DNA from: DASPKT01 sp035626475
GTDB taxonomy: Bacteria; Pseudomonadota; Alphaproteobacteria; Azospirillales; Azospirillaceae
Assembly: GCA_035626475.1 (NCBI GenBank)
Contig: DASPNP010000034.1
Location: 1 to 54,778, forward strand
DNA: 54,778 bases
Direction: 5' to 3'
Made by a program: the position numbers and the translations under genes
Shown here: positions 1 through 8,317 of the stretch, in pieces
How positions within the stretch are numbered: the first letter of the stretch is position 1
How the letters are laid out: every line of letters begins with the position of its first letter
The notes under the pieces: generated by a model
The model's database searches: none
Told to the model about the DNA's origin: nothing
What the model saw: the letters and a program-made list of their open reading frames with translations, nothing else

Positions 1-1
1 G

Positions 2-343
2 ATCGCGGCCAAGGCGCAGGAGATCCAGCAGGCCACCGGCATGGCGGTCCGCTCGATCGAAGGCATCTCGGGCACCATCACCAAGATGAACGAGATCGCC
101 GCCACCGTCGCCGCCGCGGTCGAGCAGCAGCAGGCCGCCACCAGCGACATCGCCGGCAACGTCGTGCAGGCGGCCCAGGGTACGGCCGAGGTCTCCAGCA
201 ACATCGGCGGCGTCACCCAGGCCGCTGGCGAGACCGGTGCCGCCGCGACCCAGGTCATGGGCGCCGCCGGTTCGCTGGCCCGCGAGGCCGAGACGCTGCG
301 CGGCGAGGTGCAGAGCTTCCTGCGCACCGTCCGCGCCGCCTGA
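2..343 (+). CDS. Methyl-accepting chemotaxis protein, C-terminal 113 residues (5' end outside window)
   Basis: This is the end of a chemoreceptor signalling domain, read in frame from base 2 to a TGA at 341-343. Visible residues are almost all helical, with heptad-like spacing of Ala, Gln and Glu. They include the stretch around EQQQAATSDIAGNV, typical of the descending arm of MCP cytoplasmic hairpins in Rhodospirillales, and an ending (LRGEVQSFLRTVRAA) common in that group. Such receptors relay ligand signals through CheW to CheA. The sensor, membrane and HAMP parts lie upstream and cannot be seen, so the ligand is unknown. A strong terminator follows the stop, so the gene ends its transcription unit here. 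Confidence 0.9.
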   Translation: MAAKAQEIQQATGMAVRSIEGISGTITKMNEIAATVAAAVEQQQAATSDIAGNVVQAAQGTAEVSSNIGGVTQAAGETGAAATQVMGAAGSLAREAETLRGEVQSFLRTVRAA

Positions 344-353
344 CCCCCTCCTC

Positions 354-389
354 CCCCGGCCGCGCGCCTTGCGGCCGGGGACCTTTTTT
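354..389 (+). terminator. Rho-independent terminator after the chemoreceptor gene
   Basis: A perfect 10-bp inverted repeat, CCCCGGCCGC (354-363) and GCGGCCGGGG (371-380), with a 7-base loop, is followed by ACC and a run of six T. It begins 11 bases after the receptor stop codon. Confidence 0.85.
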
Positions 390-559
390 GAAGCGTTGCG
401 GCTGAAAATCCACTGGCGTGATGAACACGCGGGCCGACTGCTCGAGGGGGGCGGGAGTTCCGCTGCCGCCATTCACCAGGATCGGTGCCGCCTTTCAGCC
501 GATGGCGCGACCGGATCAATGCAGGCGGTCGTCCACCTAGGCATGGGCGCCAAACAGAT

Positions 560-795
560 TCTGCCCTGGAGGACGGCGGGAGGGCTTGGGCTCCCTTCGC
601 CAGTTGCGCCACTACATCCACCGCCTGAACCAGACCGGGCGGCGAGAAAGGCTTCTCTAGATATCCGATCGCTTCGTCGAAGGCGGATATCGCGTCGACG
701 GCATCGACACCAGAACGGCAAGGATGCCGGCCAGCTTGGTCCAGGGCGGCAATGCCCGCAGTCCAGGCGTCAGCAGCCGCCACCGGAAGGAGGCG
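560..795 (-). pseudogene. Remnant of a response-regulator receiver domain, frameshifted
   Basis: On the minus strand one frame reads DEAIGYLEKPFSPPGLVQAV (about 685-626). This matches the last strand and helix of a receiver, including the conserved Lys-Pro. Just upstream the match continues in another frame with LAGILAVLVS, resembling the strand-4 segment that ends in the conserved Ser/Thr. The two halves join only if one base is gained or lost near 715. No phosphoacceptor Asp segment is recognisable further upstream. I infer a decayed single-domain receiver. The alternative is chance similarity in GC-rich DNA, but the EKPF context makes that less likely. Confidence 0.5.
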
Positions 796-1091
796 TCCGT
801 TGCGACCCTGCGCGCGGCCGTGAGAGATGCCATGCTGGAACACTCTCTGCTGCCGGATCGGCGGCTGGACCTGTGCCAAGACGTACCGCCACTGCGGATA
901 TGCTGATCCCGCCGCCTCGCGCCTGACAAGGGTGCATCGAGTGGGGGTGGCCAGATAATCGGCTTAGAGTGATGCGGGTACCGTGGCGGTCGGGCGCCAG
1001 TAGCCAGGTCCTTTCCCGATCGGATGGAACGGGGCATTCCCGCGGTGGTGGCGCCGGGTTAGTATGCGCGGCCACGATGTGGAGAATAGGC

Positions 1092-2732
1092 ATGAGCCGG
1101 TGGGCGCGCTATCTCGGCTTCGCGTTCGCGAATGCCGACCTGCTGCTGGACGTCGATCCGGCGGGGCGCATCGGCTTCGCATCGGGCGCTAGCCAAGCGC
1201 TGCTGGGCCGCCCAGAGACGGAGATCACCGGCACATCTCTGCGCAATCTGCTGGTGCGCTCGGACCGCGCCCTGGCCGTGCGGCTGCTGCGCGACCTGCC
1301 CGGCAACGGGCGGCTGGAGCCGCGCCTGGTGCGCGTCCTGCGCGGCACGGGCGCCGATATGCCTTGCATGATGGGCGCCTACCGGTTGGAAGGCGACAGC
1401 CATGTCTGCCTGACCCTGACCCGCGCCGCCACGATGGCGGAACAGCCGGCAGCACCCGAACAGGACGACGAGACCGGCGTGCTGGCGGCCGGCGCCTTCG
1501 CCGAGCGGGTCGCCACGCAATTCGGGCTCGAGGCGCTCAAGCGCGAGCCCGAGCGCCTGACCCTCATCCGCATCGGCAATCTGGGCGAGGTTCGCTCAAA
1601 GCTGGGCGAAGCGGCCATCGGGCGGCTGATGGAGGAGGTCGGCGGCATCCTGCGCTGCTACGCGGTCGACGACACGGGCGCCGGGCGCCTGGCCGAGGAC
1701 CGGTTCGGCGTGCTGCACGACGGCGACCTCGCCGAGAGCATGGGCCGCCAGATCGCCGCGGCAGGCCAGGAGATCGGGCTGGGCGGCCCCCTCGACACCG
1801 AGGCGAGTTCGCTCACCACCCAGGAGATGGCGCTCTCCAAGGCGGACAAGGGGCGGGTGCTGCTGCATGTACTGCGCCGCTTCGCCGAGGACGGCACCGT
1901 CGCTTTCGATCCGAACACGTCCAGGGTGGCGGTGGCGGCGCTGGTGCGCGACGCGGTGGGGCGGGTCTCCTCGCTGCGCGACGCGCTGGCGGCCCGGCGC
2001 ATGTCGCTGCACTACCAGCCGATCGTCTCGCTGGAGACCGGCAAGGCGCACCATCTGGAGGCGCTGGTCCGCTTCGAGGACGCGGCAACCGGCCCGACCG
2101 TGTCGTTCGCCGAGGAGGTCGGCATGGCAAGCGATCTCGACCTTATCGTCACCGGCGCCACCATCGACGCGCTGGAGCGGGCCAAGCCGTCGGTGCAGGT
2201 CGCGGTCAACCTCTCGGCGGAATCGCTGGTCAGCGACATCTTCATGCAGTCGCTCACCACGCTGCTGCGCTCCAAGCCCGGCACGCGCGGGCGGCTGATG
2301 TTCGAGCTGACGGAGTCCGCCACCATCCGCGACACGGGCCGCGCCCGGGCGGCCATCGACGCGCTGCGCCGGGCCGGCTACCGCATGTGCCTGGACGATT
2401 TCGGCGCCGGCGCCTCCTCGTTCCCGTATCTGCAGGAGTTCGAGGTCGACATGGTGAAGCTGGACGGCGCCTATATCGGCCGGCTGGGCGGCAGCGCCCG
2501 CGACGACGCCATTCTTCGAGGCATGCTGCGGCTCTGCCACGACCTGAAGGTCGGCACCATTGCCGAGAAGGTTGAGACGGTGGAGCAGGCGGCGCGGCTA
2601 CGCGCCTTCGGTTGCGACTACGGCCAGGGCTGGCTCTTCGCCAAGCCGGGGCCGCGGCTGGAGCCTTTTCAGTACGACATCGCCCGCATCACCCAGCCCT
2701 CCCGCCGCCGGCCGGCGGTGCTGGAGGGCTGA
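1092..2732 (+). CDS. PAS / degenerate GGDEF / EAL protein, predicted cyclic-di-GMP phosphodiesterase
   Basis: A 546-residue soluble protein. Residues about 10-110 look like a PAS sensor. Residues about 155-270 are GGDEF-like, but the signature loop reads RLAEDRF (199-205), so cyclase activity is unlikely. Residues about 295-535 form an EAL domain with the metal and catalytic motifs I can check: EAL (323-325), NLS, FELTES, DDFGAGASS followed by KLD, and AEKVET. It probably hydrolyses c-di-GMP to pGpG, with the GGDEF part possibly acting as a GTP sensor, as in other tandem proteins. I chose the ATG at 1092 because GGAG lies 7 bases upstream and the PAS begins right after it. The reading frame stays open further 5' to 969, but that extension looks non-coding. 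It has no operon partner. Confidence 0.85.
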   Translation: MSRWARYLGFAFANADLLLDVDPAGRIGFASGASQALLGRPETEITGTSLRNLLVRSDRALAVRLLRDLPGNGRLEPRLVRVLRGTGADMPCMMGAYRLEGDSHVCLTLTRAATMAEQPAAPEQDDETGVLAAGAFAERVATQFGLEALKREPERLTLIRIGNLGEVRSKLGEAAIGRLMEEVGGILRCYAVDDTGAGRLAEDRFGVLHDGDLAESMGRQIAAAGQEIGLGGPLDTEASSLTTQEMALSKADKGRVLLHVLRRFAEDGTVAFDPNTSRVAVAALVRDAVGRVSSLRDALAARRMSLHYQPIVSLETGKAHHLEALVRFEDAATGPTVSFAEEVGMASDLDLIVTGATIDALERAKPSVQVAVNLSAESLVSDIFMQSLTTLLRSKPGTRGRLMFELTESATIRDTGRARAAIDALRRAGYRMCLDDFGAGASSFPYLQEFEVDMVKLDGAYIGRLGGSARDDAILRGMLRLCHDLKVGTIAEKVETVEQAARLRAFGCDYGQGWLFAKPGPRLEPFQYDIARITQPSRRRPAVLEG

Positions 2733-2978
2733 GATCCAGGTGGAAAACACCCGCGGGTAGTATCTGGCCGGCGTGGGCAGGTACAGGAACGGGTGCGGGC
2801 AGCCTTGGCGCCGCAGTGGGCCCTCTTTCTGCGCAAGCCGGAGTGCCATGTAGTCGTTTTGGCCGATTGCATGCCTACCGTATCCCCCCCTATCTTCCCG
2901 CCTTTGTTGGTTGGCATGGGCCGGCACTTACTGGTCATGCCACTCCATTGCAGTCTATAACTGCAGACAGGCCGCTTC

Positions 2979-4430
2979 ATGGGCATTGGAAGTTCCGAGC
3001 AGGGCCCTGGTGAGGGCGGGCGCGTTGATTTCGCGCAACGCTTCTGGAAAGCGCCGTCCTCCGTCCATCATGTCCTTTCCGACCTGACGCCGGACAGCAT
3101 TCCCGACGAGCAGTTCCGGCTGCTTGCCGACAACATTCCGACGCTCTGCTGGATGGCCAATGGCGACGGCTACATCGTCTGGTACAACAGGCGCTGGCAC
3201 GAGTACTGCGGCACCACCCCTGAGGAGATGGAGGGCTGGGGCTGGCAGAAGGTGCACGATCCCGCCCTCCTGCCGGAGGTGATGGCGCGCTGGACGGCCT
3301 CGATCGCAACAGGCGAGCCTTTCGAGATGACCTTTCCGCTGCGCGGCGCTGACGGCGTGTTCCGTCCCTTCCTCACCCGCATCCAGCCGGTCTGCGATGC
3401 GAGCGGCCGCGTGAGCCGCTGGTTCGGTGTTAACACGGAGATCTCGGGGCAAGTCCAAGCCGAGGCCGGGTTGGCCCGGCGCGAGGCGCATCTTGCCGCG
3501 GTCTTCGAGCAGTCGGCTGCCGGCATGTCGGAGGCCGACGGCACTGGCCGCTTCCTCCGGGTGAATGACCGGTTCTGCGCCATCACCGGCCGCTCGCGTG
3601 AGGAGCTGCTGCGCCTGCGCATGCATGACATCACCCACCCTGACGACTTGGTGCGCAACGCTCCCCTGTTCCAGCATTCGATCGAGACGGGCCGTTCCTT
3701 TGAGATCGAGAAGCGCTACGTCCGGCCCGACGGATCGGTCGTCTGGGTGCACAACAGCGTCACCATCCTGCGCGACATCCTAGGCGGGCTGATCAACACG
3801 GTCTGTGTCACCGTCGACATCACCCAGCGCAAGCGGGCGGAGGAGCATCAGCGGCTGCTGGTCAACGAACTGGACCACCGGGTCAAGAACACGCTGGCCA
3901 TCATCCAAGGCATCGCCCAGCAGTCCTTTCGCGGCCCCATGTACCTGGCCGATGCGCGCACGTCCTTTGAAGGGCGGCTCAAGGCGCTGGCGACGGCGCA
4001 CGACCTGCTGACGCGTAGGAACTGGAAAGCGGCTGGAGTCCAGCAGGTGATCGTCGACACGATACAGGCGTTGGGATCGTCTAGCGGACAGGTGAGCGCC
4101 GCCGGACCGGACCTGCTGCTGCCGCCGAAGACGGCTGTCGCCTTGGCCATGGCCGTGCATGAGTTGGCGACAAACGCACTCAAGCATGGCGCCCTGTCAG
4201 TCGATCAAGGTCGGGTCGAGGTCCGCTGGGACAGAGAGGGCGGCCGGTTGCGGCTTGTCTGGCGCGAGCGGGGCGGACCTGAGGTCACGCCCCCGGCCCG
4301 CCGGGGCTTTGGCACCCGCATGATTGAGCACGGCTTGGCAGTGGAATTGGACGGCACGGTACGCATCGACTTCGCGCGGGACGGGCTGGTGTGCCACGTC
4401 GAGGCGCCGTTGCGGGAACTGGAGGCATGA
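2979..4430 (+). CDS. PAS-PAS HWE-family sensor histidine kinase
   Basis: A 483-residue cytoplasmic kinase without membrane helices. Two PAS domains (about 40-165 and 170-290) both end in the usual PAC-type signature, the second in VTVDITQRKRAEEHQ. The HWE dimerisation helix follows with phospho-acceptor His300 (NELDHRVKNTL). The ATPase part carries the family-defining His in the N-box (HELATNALKHG) and the Trp-x-Glu motif (VWRERGGP), then a GFGTRMI glycine box. HWE kinases sense diverse cues, light or redox included, and often feed general stress signalling. The stop codon overlaps the start of the receiver gene by ATGA, so the receiver is the likely partner. The signal cannot be told from the sequence. 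Confidence 0.92.
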   Translation: MGIGSSEQGPGEGGRVDFAQRFWKAPSSVHHVLSDLTPDSIPDEQFRLLADNIPTLCWMANGDGYIVWYNRRWHEYCGTTPEEMEGWGWQKVHDPALLPEVMARWTASIATGEPFEMTFPLRGADGVFRPFLTRIQPVCDASGRVSRWFGVNTEISGQVQAEAGLARREAHLAAVFEQSAAGMSEADGTGRFLRVNDRFCAITGRSREELLRLRMHDITHPDDLVRNAPLFQHSIETGRSFEIEKRYVRPDGSVVWVHNSVTILRDILGGLINTVCVTVDITQRKRAEEHQRLLVNELDHRVKNTLAIIQGIAQQSFRGPMYLADARTSFEGRLKALATAHDLLTRRNWKAAGVQQVIVDTIQALGSSSGQVSAAGPDLLLPPKTAVALAMAVHELATNALKHGALSVDQGRVEVRWDREGGRLRLVWRERGGPEVTPPARRGFGTRMIEHGLAVELDGTVRIDFARDGLVCHVEAPLRELEA

Positions 4431-4819
4431 GCGTGCTCGCGGGCAGGCGGATCCTCGTCGTGGAGGATGAGGTGGTCGTAGCGATGATGGTCGAGGACAT
4501 GCTGCTCGACCTGGGATGCGATGTGGTTGGTCCCGCTGCCCGTCTTGATCAAGGGCTGCAGCTGGCTGCTGACGAGGCTTTGGATGCCGCCATTCTCGAC
4601 GTGAACCTCAACGACAGGCGCAGCTATCCCATCGCCGAGGAGCTGAGGCGGCGCGGCGTCCCCTTCCTGTTCGCGACCGGCTACGCCGCGGAGGAGGTTC
4701 GTTGCCACGACGCCGAAGCGCCCATCATCCGGAAGCCGTACGACGGCCCGATGATCGAAGCGGCGCTGCGGTGCCTGCTGAGTTCTGGGACGAACCCCGA
4801 ACCTGACGACGCGGGTTGA
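4427..4819 (+). CDS. Single-domain response regulator coupled to the HWE kinase
   Basis: A 130-residue stand-alone receiver. The acidic pocket is VVEDE near residues 11-15, the phospho-acceptor is Asp58 (AILDVNLN), followed by the FATGY Thr region and the RKPYD Lys. It has no output domain. The ATG overlaps the kinase stop (ATGA, 4427-4430), so the pair is translationally coupled and almost certainly cognate. Receivers of this kind (the DVNL type) are common partners of HWE kinases and usually act as phosphate sinks or relay to other proteins. The weak hairpin at 4813-4840 covers the stop codon. Confidence 0.9.
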   Translation: MSVLAGRRILVVEDEVVVAMMVEDMLLDLGCDVVGPAARLDQGLQLAADEALDAAILDVNLNDRRSYPIAEELRRRGVPFLFATGYAAEEVRCHDAEAPIIRKPYDGPMIEAALRCLLSSGTNPEPDDAG

Positions 4820-4840
4820 TCCGCTGGTCCGGATGAACCC
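4813..4840 (+). terminator. Possible weak terminator hairpin
   Basis: GGGTTGATCC (4813-4822) pairs with GGATGAACCC (4831-4840) with one mismatch across an 8-base loop. There is no T-tract, so it may only be a transcript-end stabiliser. Confidence 0.3.
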
Positions 4841-4886
4841 ACTTCCCGCTTTATCTGGGGTCGGGTGTAGATCGGTATGAAATAAG

Positions 4887-5212
4887 GGCTCTGTCGCAGT
4901 TTTGGTGGTGATCGGCTGTTAGCGGTGCTGGTTCATGCAAAGGAATCAGCACCATGCCTGCGATGCTCCGCGGCGCTGCTGCCCGGCGACTTGGTCGTGA
5001 TCGACGTCCAATCCACCGCGTCCATGCTCACGCTGCCTGCCCAGAGTACCACTCGATCCTGTCCCTGCCCGGTCTGCGGCCAGGCGGCGACACGCGTCCA
5101 GAGCCGCTACCTTCGCCGTCCGCACGACCGGCCGCCCCTTCTCCAGCGTGCCTGGGATCCTAGTGGGAACCTCCTCGGCCGCCGCCTCGGCGGACCAACC
5201 CGATTGAATTAG
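4887..5212 (+). mobile_element. ISL3-family insertion sequence fragment (left end and truncated transposase)
   Basis: A likely IS end starts near GGCTCTGTCGCAG (4887). It is followed by the N-terminus of an ISL3-type transposase: MPAMLR from the ATG at 4954, then, in another frame, ALLPGDLVVIDVQS and the zinc-binding CPVCGQAATRVQSRYLRR. The frame switch fits one extra G near 4971-4976. Similarity is lost soon after residue 60, around 5140-5212, and I could not find a matching right end. The element is therefore an immobile relic next to the hydrolase gene. The ISL3 assignment rests on the pattern of the N-terminal zinc-finger region and is moderately secure. Confidence 0.6.
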
Positions 5213-5328
5213 GCCTTTCTACTGGAGGTCGGGTGGCGCCGTTGGTGGTACAAGGTCGGTCGCGGCGCCCGGCATTCCCATCCTCCACCCGTGGCGGCGC
5301 GGCACCGGAGCTGGAAGCAGGTCGGAGC

Positions 5329-6117
5329 ATGTCCGTCATCGCCAGGAACAACGTCCGTGTGACGGGCCGGGGGGGCAGGCCCATGGTCTTCGCCCATGGC
5401 TACGGCTGCGACCAGAACATGTGGCGCCATGTGGCTCCGGCCTTCGAGGCCGACCATGGGGTGGTCCTGTTCGACCATGTCGGCGCCGGCGGCTCGGACC
5501 TGTCGGCGTTCGATCCGGCGCGGTACGGCAGCCTTGACGGCTATGCCGCCGACCTCCTGGAGATCTGCCGTGAGCTGGAGCTGAGGGACGTCGTCCTGGT
5601 CGGCCATTCCGTCAGCGCTATGATCGGCGTCCTCGCCGCGGCGCGCGAGCCGGAGCGCTTCGCCAAGCTGGTGCTGGTCGGGCCGTCGCCGCGCTATGTC
5701 GACGACGGCGACTATGTCGGCGGCTTCAGCCGCGAGGACATCGAAGGCCTGCTGGAGTTCCTGGACGAGAACCACCTCGGCTGGTCCGAGGCCATGGCGC
5801 CGAGGATCATGGGGAACCCGGACCGTCCCGAGCTGGCGGCGGAACTCACCAACAGCTTTTGCCGGACCGACCCGGAGATCGCGAAGCATTTCGCCCGCGT
5901 GACCTTCCTCTCCGACAACCGCGACGACCTCGCGCGGGTCCGTACCCCGTGCCTGGTCCTGCAATGCTCCGACGACGTGATCGCGCCGGTCTGCGTCGGC
6001 GAGTACGTCCACCGCCGCCTCGCCGACAGCCGGCTGGTGGTGATGAAGGCGACGGGGCATTGCCCGAACCTCAGCGCCCCGGCCGAAACCATCGCCGCCA
6101 TCCGGGACTTCCTGTGA
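5329..6117 (+). CDS. RsbQ-like alpha/beta hydrolase
   Basis: A 262-residue alpha/beta hydrolase of the RsbQ/KAI2/D14 type (RsbQ is about 269 residues). The nucleophile elbow is GHSVSA with Ser94. The acid is Asp216 (LQCSDDVIAP) and the base His244 (ATGHCPN). HGYGCDQNMW (about 23-32) forms the oxyanion region. In Bacillus, RsbQ is needed for energy-stress sensing by the PAS protein RsbP, presumably by making or delivering a small hydrophobic ligand. Here the stop overlaps the start of a PAS kinase gene by four bases (GTGA), the same partnership with a different output. I took the ATG at 5329 because family similarity starts there. The open frame extends upstream to 5233 without recognisable sequence. 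Confidence 0.9.
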   Translation: MSVIARNNVRVTGRGGRPMVFAHGYGCDQNMWRHVAPAFEADHGVVLFDHVGAGGSDLSAFDPARYGSLDGYAADLLEICRELELRDVVLVGHSVSAMIGVLAAAREPERFAKLVLVGPSPRYVDDGDYVGGFSREDIEGLLEFLDENHLGWSEAMAPRIMGNPDRPELAAELTNSFCRTDPEIAKHFARVTFLSDNRDDLARVRTPCLVLQCSDDVIAPVCVGEYVHRRLADSRLVVMKATGHCPNLSAPAETIAAIRDFL

Positions 6118-8189
6118 CCTGGGGCCCGCACGGCGACGGGGCCGTGGCGGAGGAAAGCCTCGACGACCTCTATGAGGAGGCGCCCTGCGGCTATGTCTCG
6201 CTGCGGCCCGACGGCACGATCCTCAGGGCCAACCGTACCCTGCTGGAATGGATCGGCAGGGATGCCGCGACCCTGGTCGGCCGGCGGCGCTTCCAGGATT
6301 TGCTGAGCGTCCCCGGCAAGCTGTACTACGAGACCCATTTCGCGCCGCTGCTGCAGATGCAGGGGCATGTCCGCGAGATCGCGTTCGACTTGGTGCGGGC
6401 CGATGGCGGCCGGCTGCCGGCGCTGGTCAACGCCGTCCAGAAGCGCGGCGCGGATGGCGTCCCGGCGCTCGTCCGGCTGACGGTCTTCGACGCCACCGAC
6501 CGGCGGACCTACGAACGCGAGCTCCTCGCCGCCCGGCGGGCGGCCGACCAGGCCGCCGCGGAACTCCGGCAGCTGAACGAGACGCTGGAGCAGCGGGTCG
6601 AGGAGGCGGTCAAGGAACGGGCCAGGGTCGAGACCGCCCTGCGCCAGGCTCAGAAGCTGGAGGCCGTCGGCCAGCTGACCGGCGGCGTGGCGCACGACTT
6701 CAACAACCTGCTCCAGATCATCCGCGGCAATCTCCAGCTGATCGGCCGCGAGGCGCCGCTGCCGGCGGAAGACGACCGGCGCGTGCGGACGGCGCTGGGG
6801 GCGGTCGAGCGCGGCGCGCGGCTCGCCTCCCAGCTGCTCGCCTTCGCCCGCCGGCAGCCGCTCGAGCCGCGTCCGATCCATCCCGGCCATCTGGTGGCGG
6901 GCCTGGACGAGATGCTGCGGCGGACGCTGGGCGAGGAGATCGACCTGGTCACGGTAGTCGCCGAGGATCTGTGGAACAGCTTCGCGGACCCCGGCCAGCT
7001 GGAGAACGCGCTGCTCAACTTGGCGGTGAATGCCCGCGACGCCATGCCCGGGGGCGGCAGGCTGACGATCGAGGCGGGCAACGCCATCCTCGACGAGACC
7101 TACGCCGCGCGCCACCCGGAAGTCAGGCCCGGCCCCTATGTCATGGTGGCCGTGACGGATACCGGCACCGGCATGCCGCCGGACCTGGTGGAGCGCGTCT
7201 TCGAGCCCTTCTTCACGACCAAGCCGGAGGGCAGGGGGACGGGCCTCGGCCTCAGCCAGGTCTACGGCTTCGCCAAGCAGTCGGAAGGGCACGTCAAGAT
7301 TTACAGCGAGGTCGGCCACGGCACGACGGTCAAGCTCTACCTTCCCCGCGCCCTCCAGGCGGCCGAGGCGATGCCGGCGGCCGATGCCGGTGCGGTGCGC
7401 GGCGGCACCGAAAGCATCCTGGTGGTGGAGGACGATCCGCAGGTGCGATCCACCGCGGCCGAGCTTCTGCAGGATCTCGGCTACCGCGTGCTGCAGGCGC
7501 CCGACGCGGCGGCGGCCCTGGCGCTGCTGGAGGCGGGGGAGGAGGTCGACCTGCTCTTCACCGACGTCGTCATGCCCGGCGCGCTGCGCAGCCCGGAGCT
7601 GGCGCAGCGGGCGCGGATCCTGCGGCCGCGCGTCGGCGTGCTCTTCACCTCCGGCTACACGGAGAACGCCATCGTCCATGGCGGCCGGCTCGACCCGGGC
7701 GTGGAGCTGCTGGGCAAGCCCTACACCCGCGAGCAACTGGCGCGGCGCGTCAGGCAGATCCTGGACCGGCCGGTCGCCGCCGGCCCGGCGGCCCCGCCGC
7801 TTCCGGCGGAGGCGGGCGGCGCCGCGGCGGACGGGCCGCTGCGCATCCTGCTGGTCGAGGACGAGATGCTGATCCGCATGTCCACGGAGGACATGCTGGA
7901 GGGGCTGGGCCACAGGATCTCCGGCGTCGCCACGGCGGAGGAGGCGCTGCGGCTGATCGACGGCGGGGAGTTCGACCTGCTGATCACCGACCTCAGCCTG
8001 CCGGGCATGTCCGGGCTGGAACTCATACGGCAGGCGCGCCGGCTGCGCCCCACGCTCGGCATCGTCGTCGCCAGCGGCCATGGCGCCGCCGCGACGGCGG
8101 AGCTCGCCGACGGGGTCACGGCCTGGCTCCTGCCGAAGCCCTACGGCCTACCGGAACTCCGGCGGGTTCTCGGCGATCTGCGCCGCTGA
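6114..8189 (+). CDS. PAS hybrid histidine kinase with two receivers, partner of the RsbQ-like hydrolase
   Basis: A 691-residue soluble protein starting at a GTG that overlaps the hydrolase stop. A PAS domain (about 15-130) contains LYYETHFAPLLQMQG, a segment I associate with PAS domains paired with RsbQ-like hydrolases. A coiled coil (about 135-180) leads to a HisKA domain with His194 (GGVAHDFNNLLQ). An ATPase domain follows with the N-box LNLAVNARDA, the DTGTGM box and GRGTGLGLS. Receiver 1 has Asp484 (LFTDVVMPG) and receiver 2 has Asp626 (LITDLSLPG). Signal flow is probably hydrolase product to PAS to His194 to the receivers. No Hpt domain or DNA-binding partner is encoded nearby. The frame is open upstream to 5859, but that part overlaps the hydrolase and is not coding. 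Confidence 0.9.
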   Translation: MTWGPHGDGAVAEESLDDLYEEAPCGYVSLRPDGTILRANRTLLEWIGRDAATLVGRRRFQDLLSVPGKLYYETHFAPLLQMQGHVREIAFDLVRADGGRLPALVNAVQKRGADGVPALVRLTVFDATDRRTYERELLAARRAADQAAAELRQLNETLEQRVEEAVKERARVETALRQAQKLEAVGQLTGGVAHDFNNLLQIIRGNLQLIGREAPLPAEDDRRVRTALGAVERGARLASQLLAFARRQPLEPRPIHPGHLVAGLDEMLRRTLGEEIDLVTVVAEDLWNSFADPGQLENALLNLAVNARDAMPGGGRLTIEAGNAILDETYAARHPEVRPGPYVMVAVTDTGTGMPPDLVERVFEPFFTTKPEGRGTGLGLSQVYGFAKQSEGHVKIYSEVGHGTTVKLYLPRALQAAEAMPAADAGAVRGGTESILVVEDDPQVRSTAAELLQDLGYRVLQAPDAAAALALLEAGEEVDLLFTDVVMPGALRSPELAQRARILRPRVGVLFTSGYTENAIVHGGRLDPGVELLGKPYTREQLARRVRQILDRPVAAGPAAPPLPAEAGGAAADGPLRILLVEDEMLIRMSTEDMLEGLGHRISGVATAEEALRLIDGGEFDLLITDLSLPGMSGLELIRQARRLRPTLGIVVASGHGAAATAELADGVTAWLLPKPYGLPELRRVLGDLRR

Positions 8190-8317
8190 CGGGCGCGCCT
8201 TGAGACAGAGAGGCGTCGGGACGGGGACGGCGCGATGGTGTTCCGCTGTGGAACCGGCGCCGCATTGCCATTAGGCTGCCGCCGACAGGCCGGAGCTGTA
8301 CGCGGGTGGAGTGGAAC

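Larger units (their letters stand above)
344..1091. other. Gene-poor stretch with a decayed receiver
   Basis: Apart from the terminator at 354-389 and the receiver remnant on the minus strand (about 560-795), I see no supported gene here. Open frames in this stretch have no recognisable domain, have poor starts and overlap each other on both strands, as expected for GC-rich non-coding DNA. Confidence 0.6.

Noticed and set aside
5212..5328. The right end of the ISL3 fragment
   Set aside because: No inverted match to GGCTCTGTCGCAG could be found before the hydrolase gene.
5712..8081. A 789-codon minus-strand open frame
   Set aside because: It is antisense to the hydrolase and hybrid kinase, whose domains are unmistakable. 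Its translation is His/Arg/Gln/Gly-rich with no domain, a typical GC-rich shadow.
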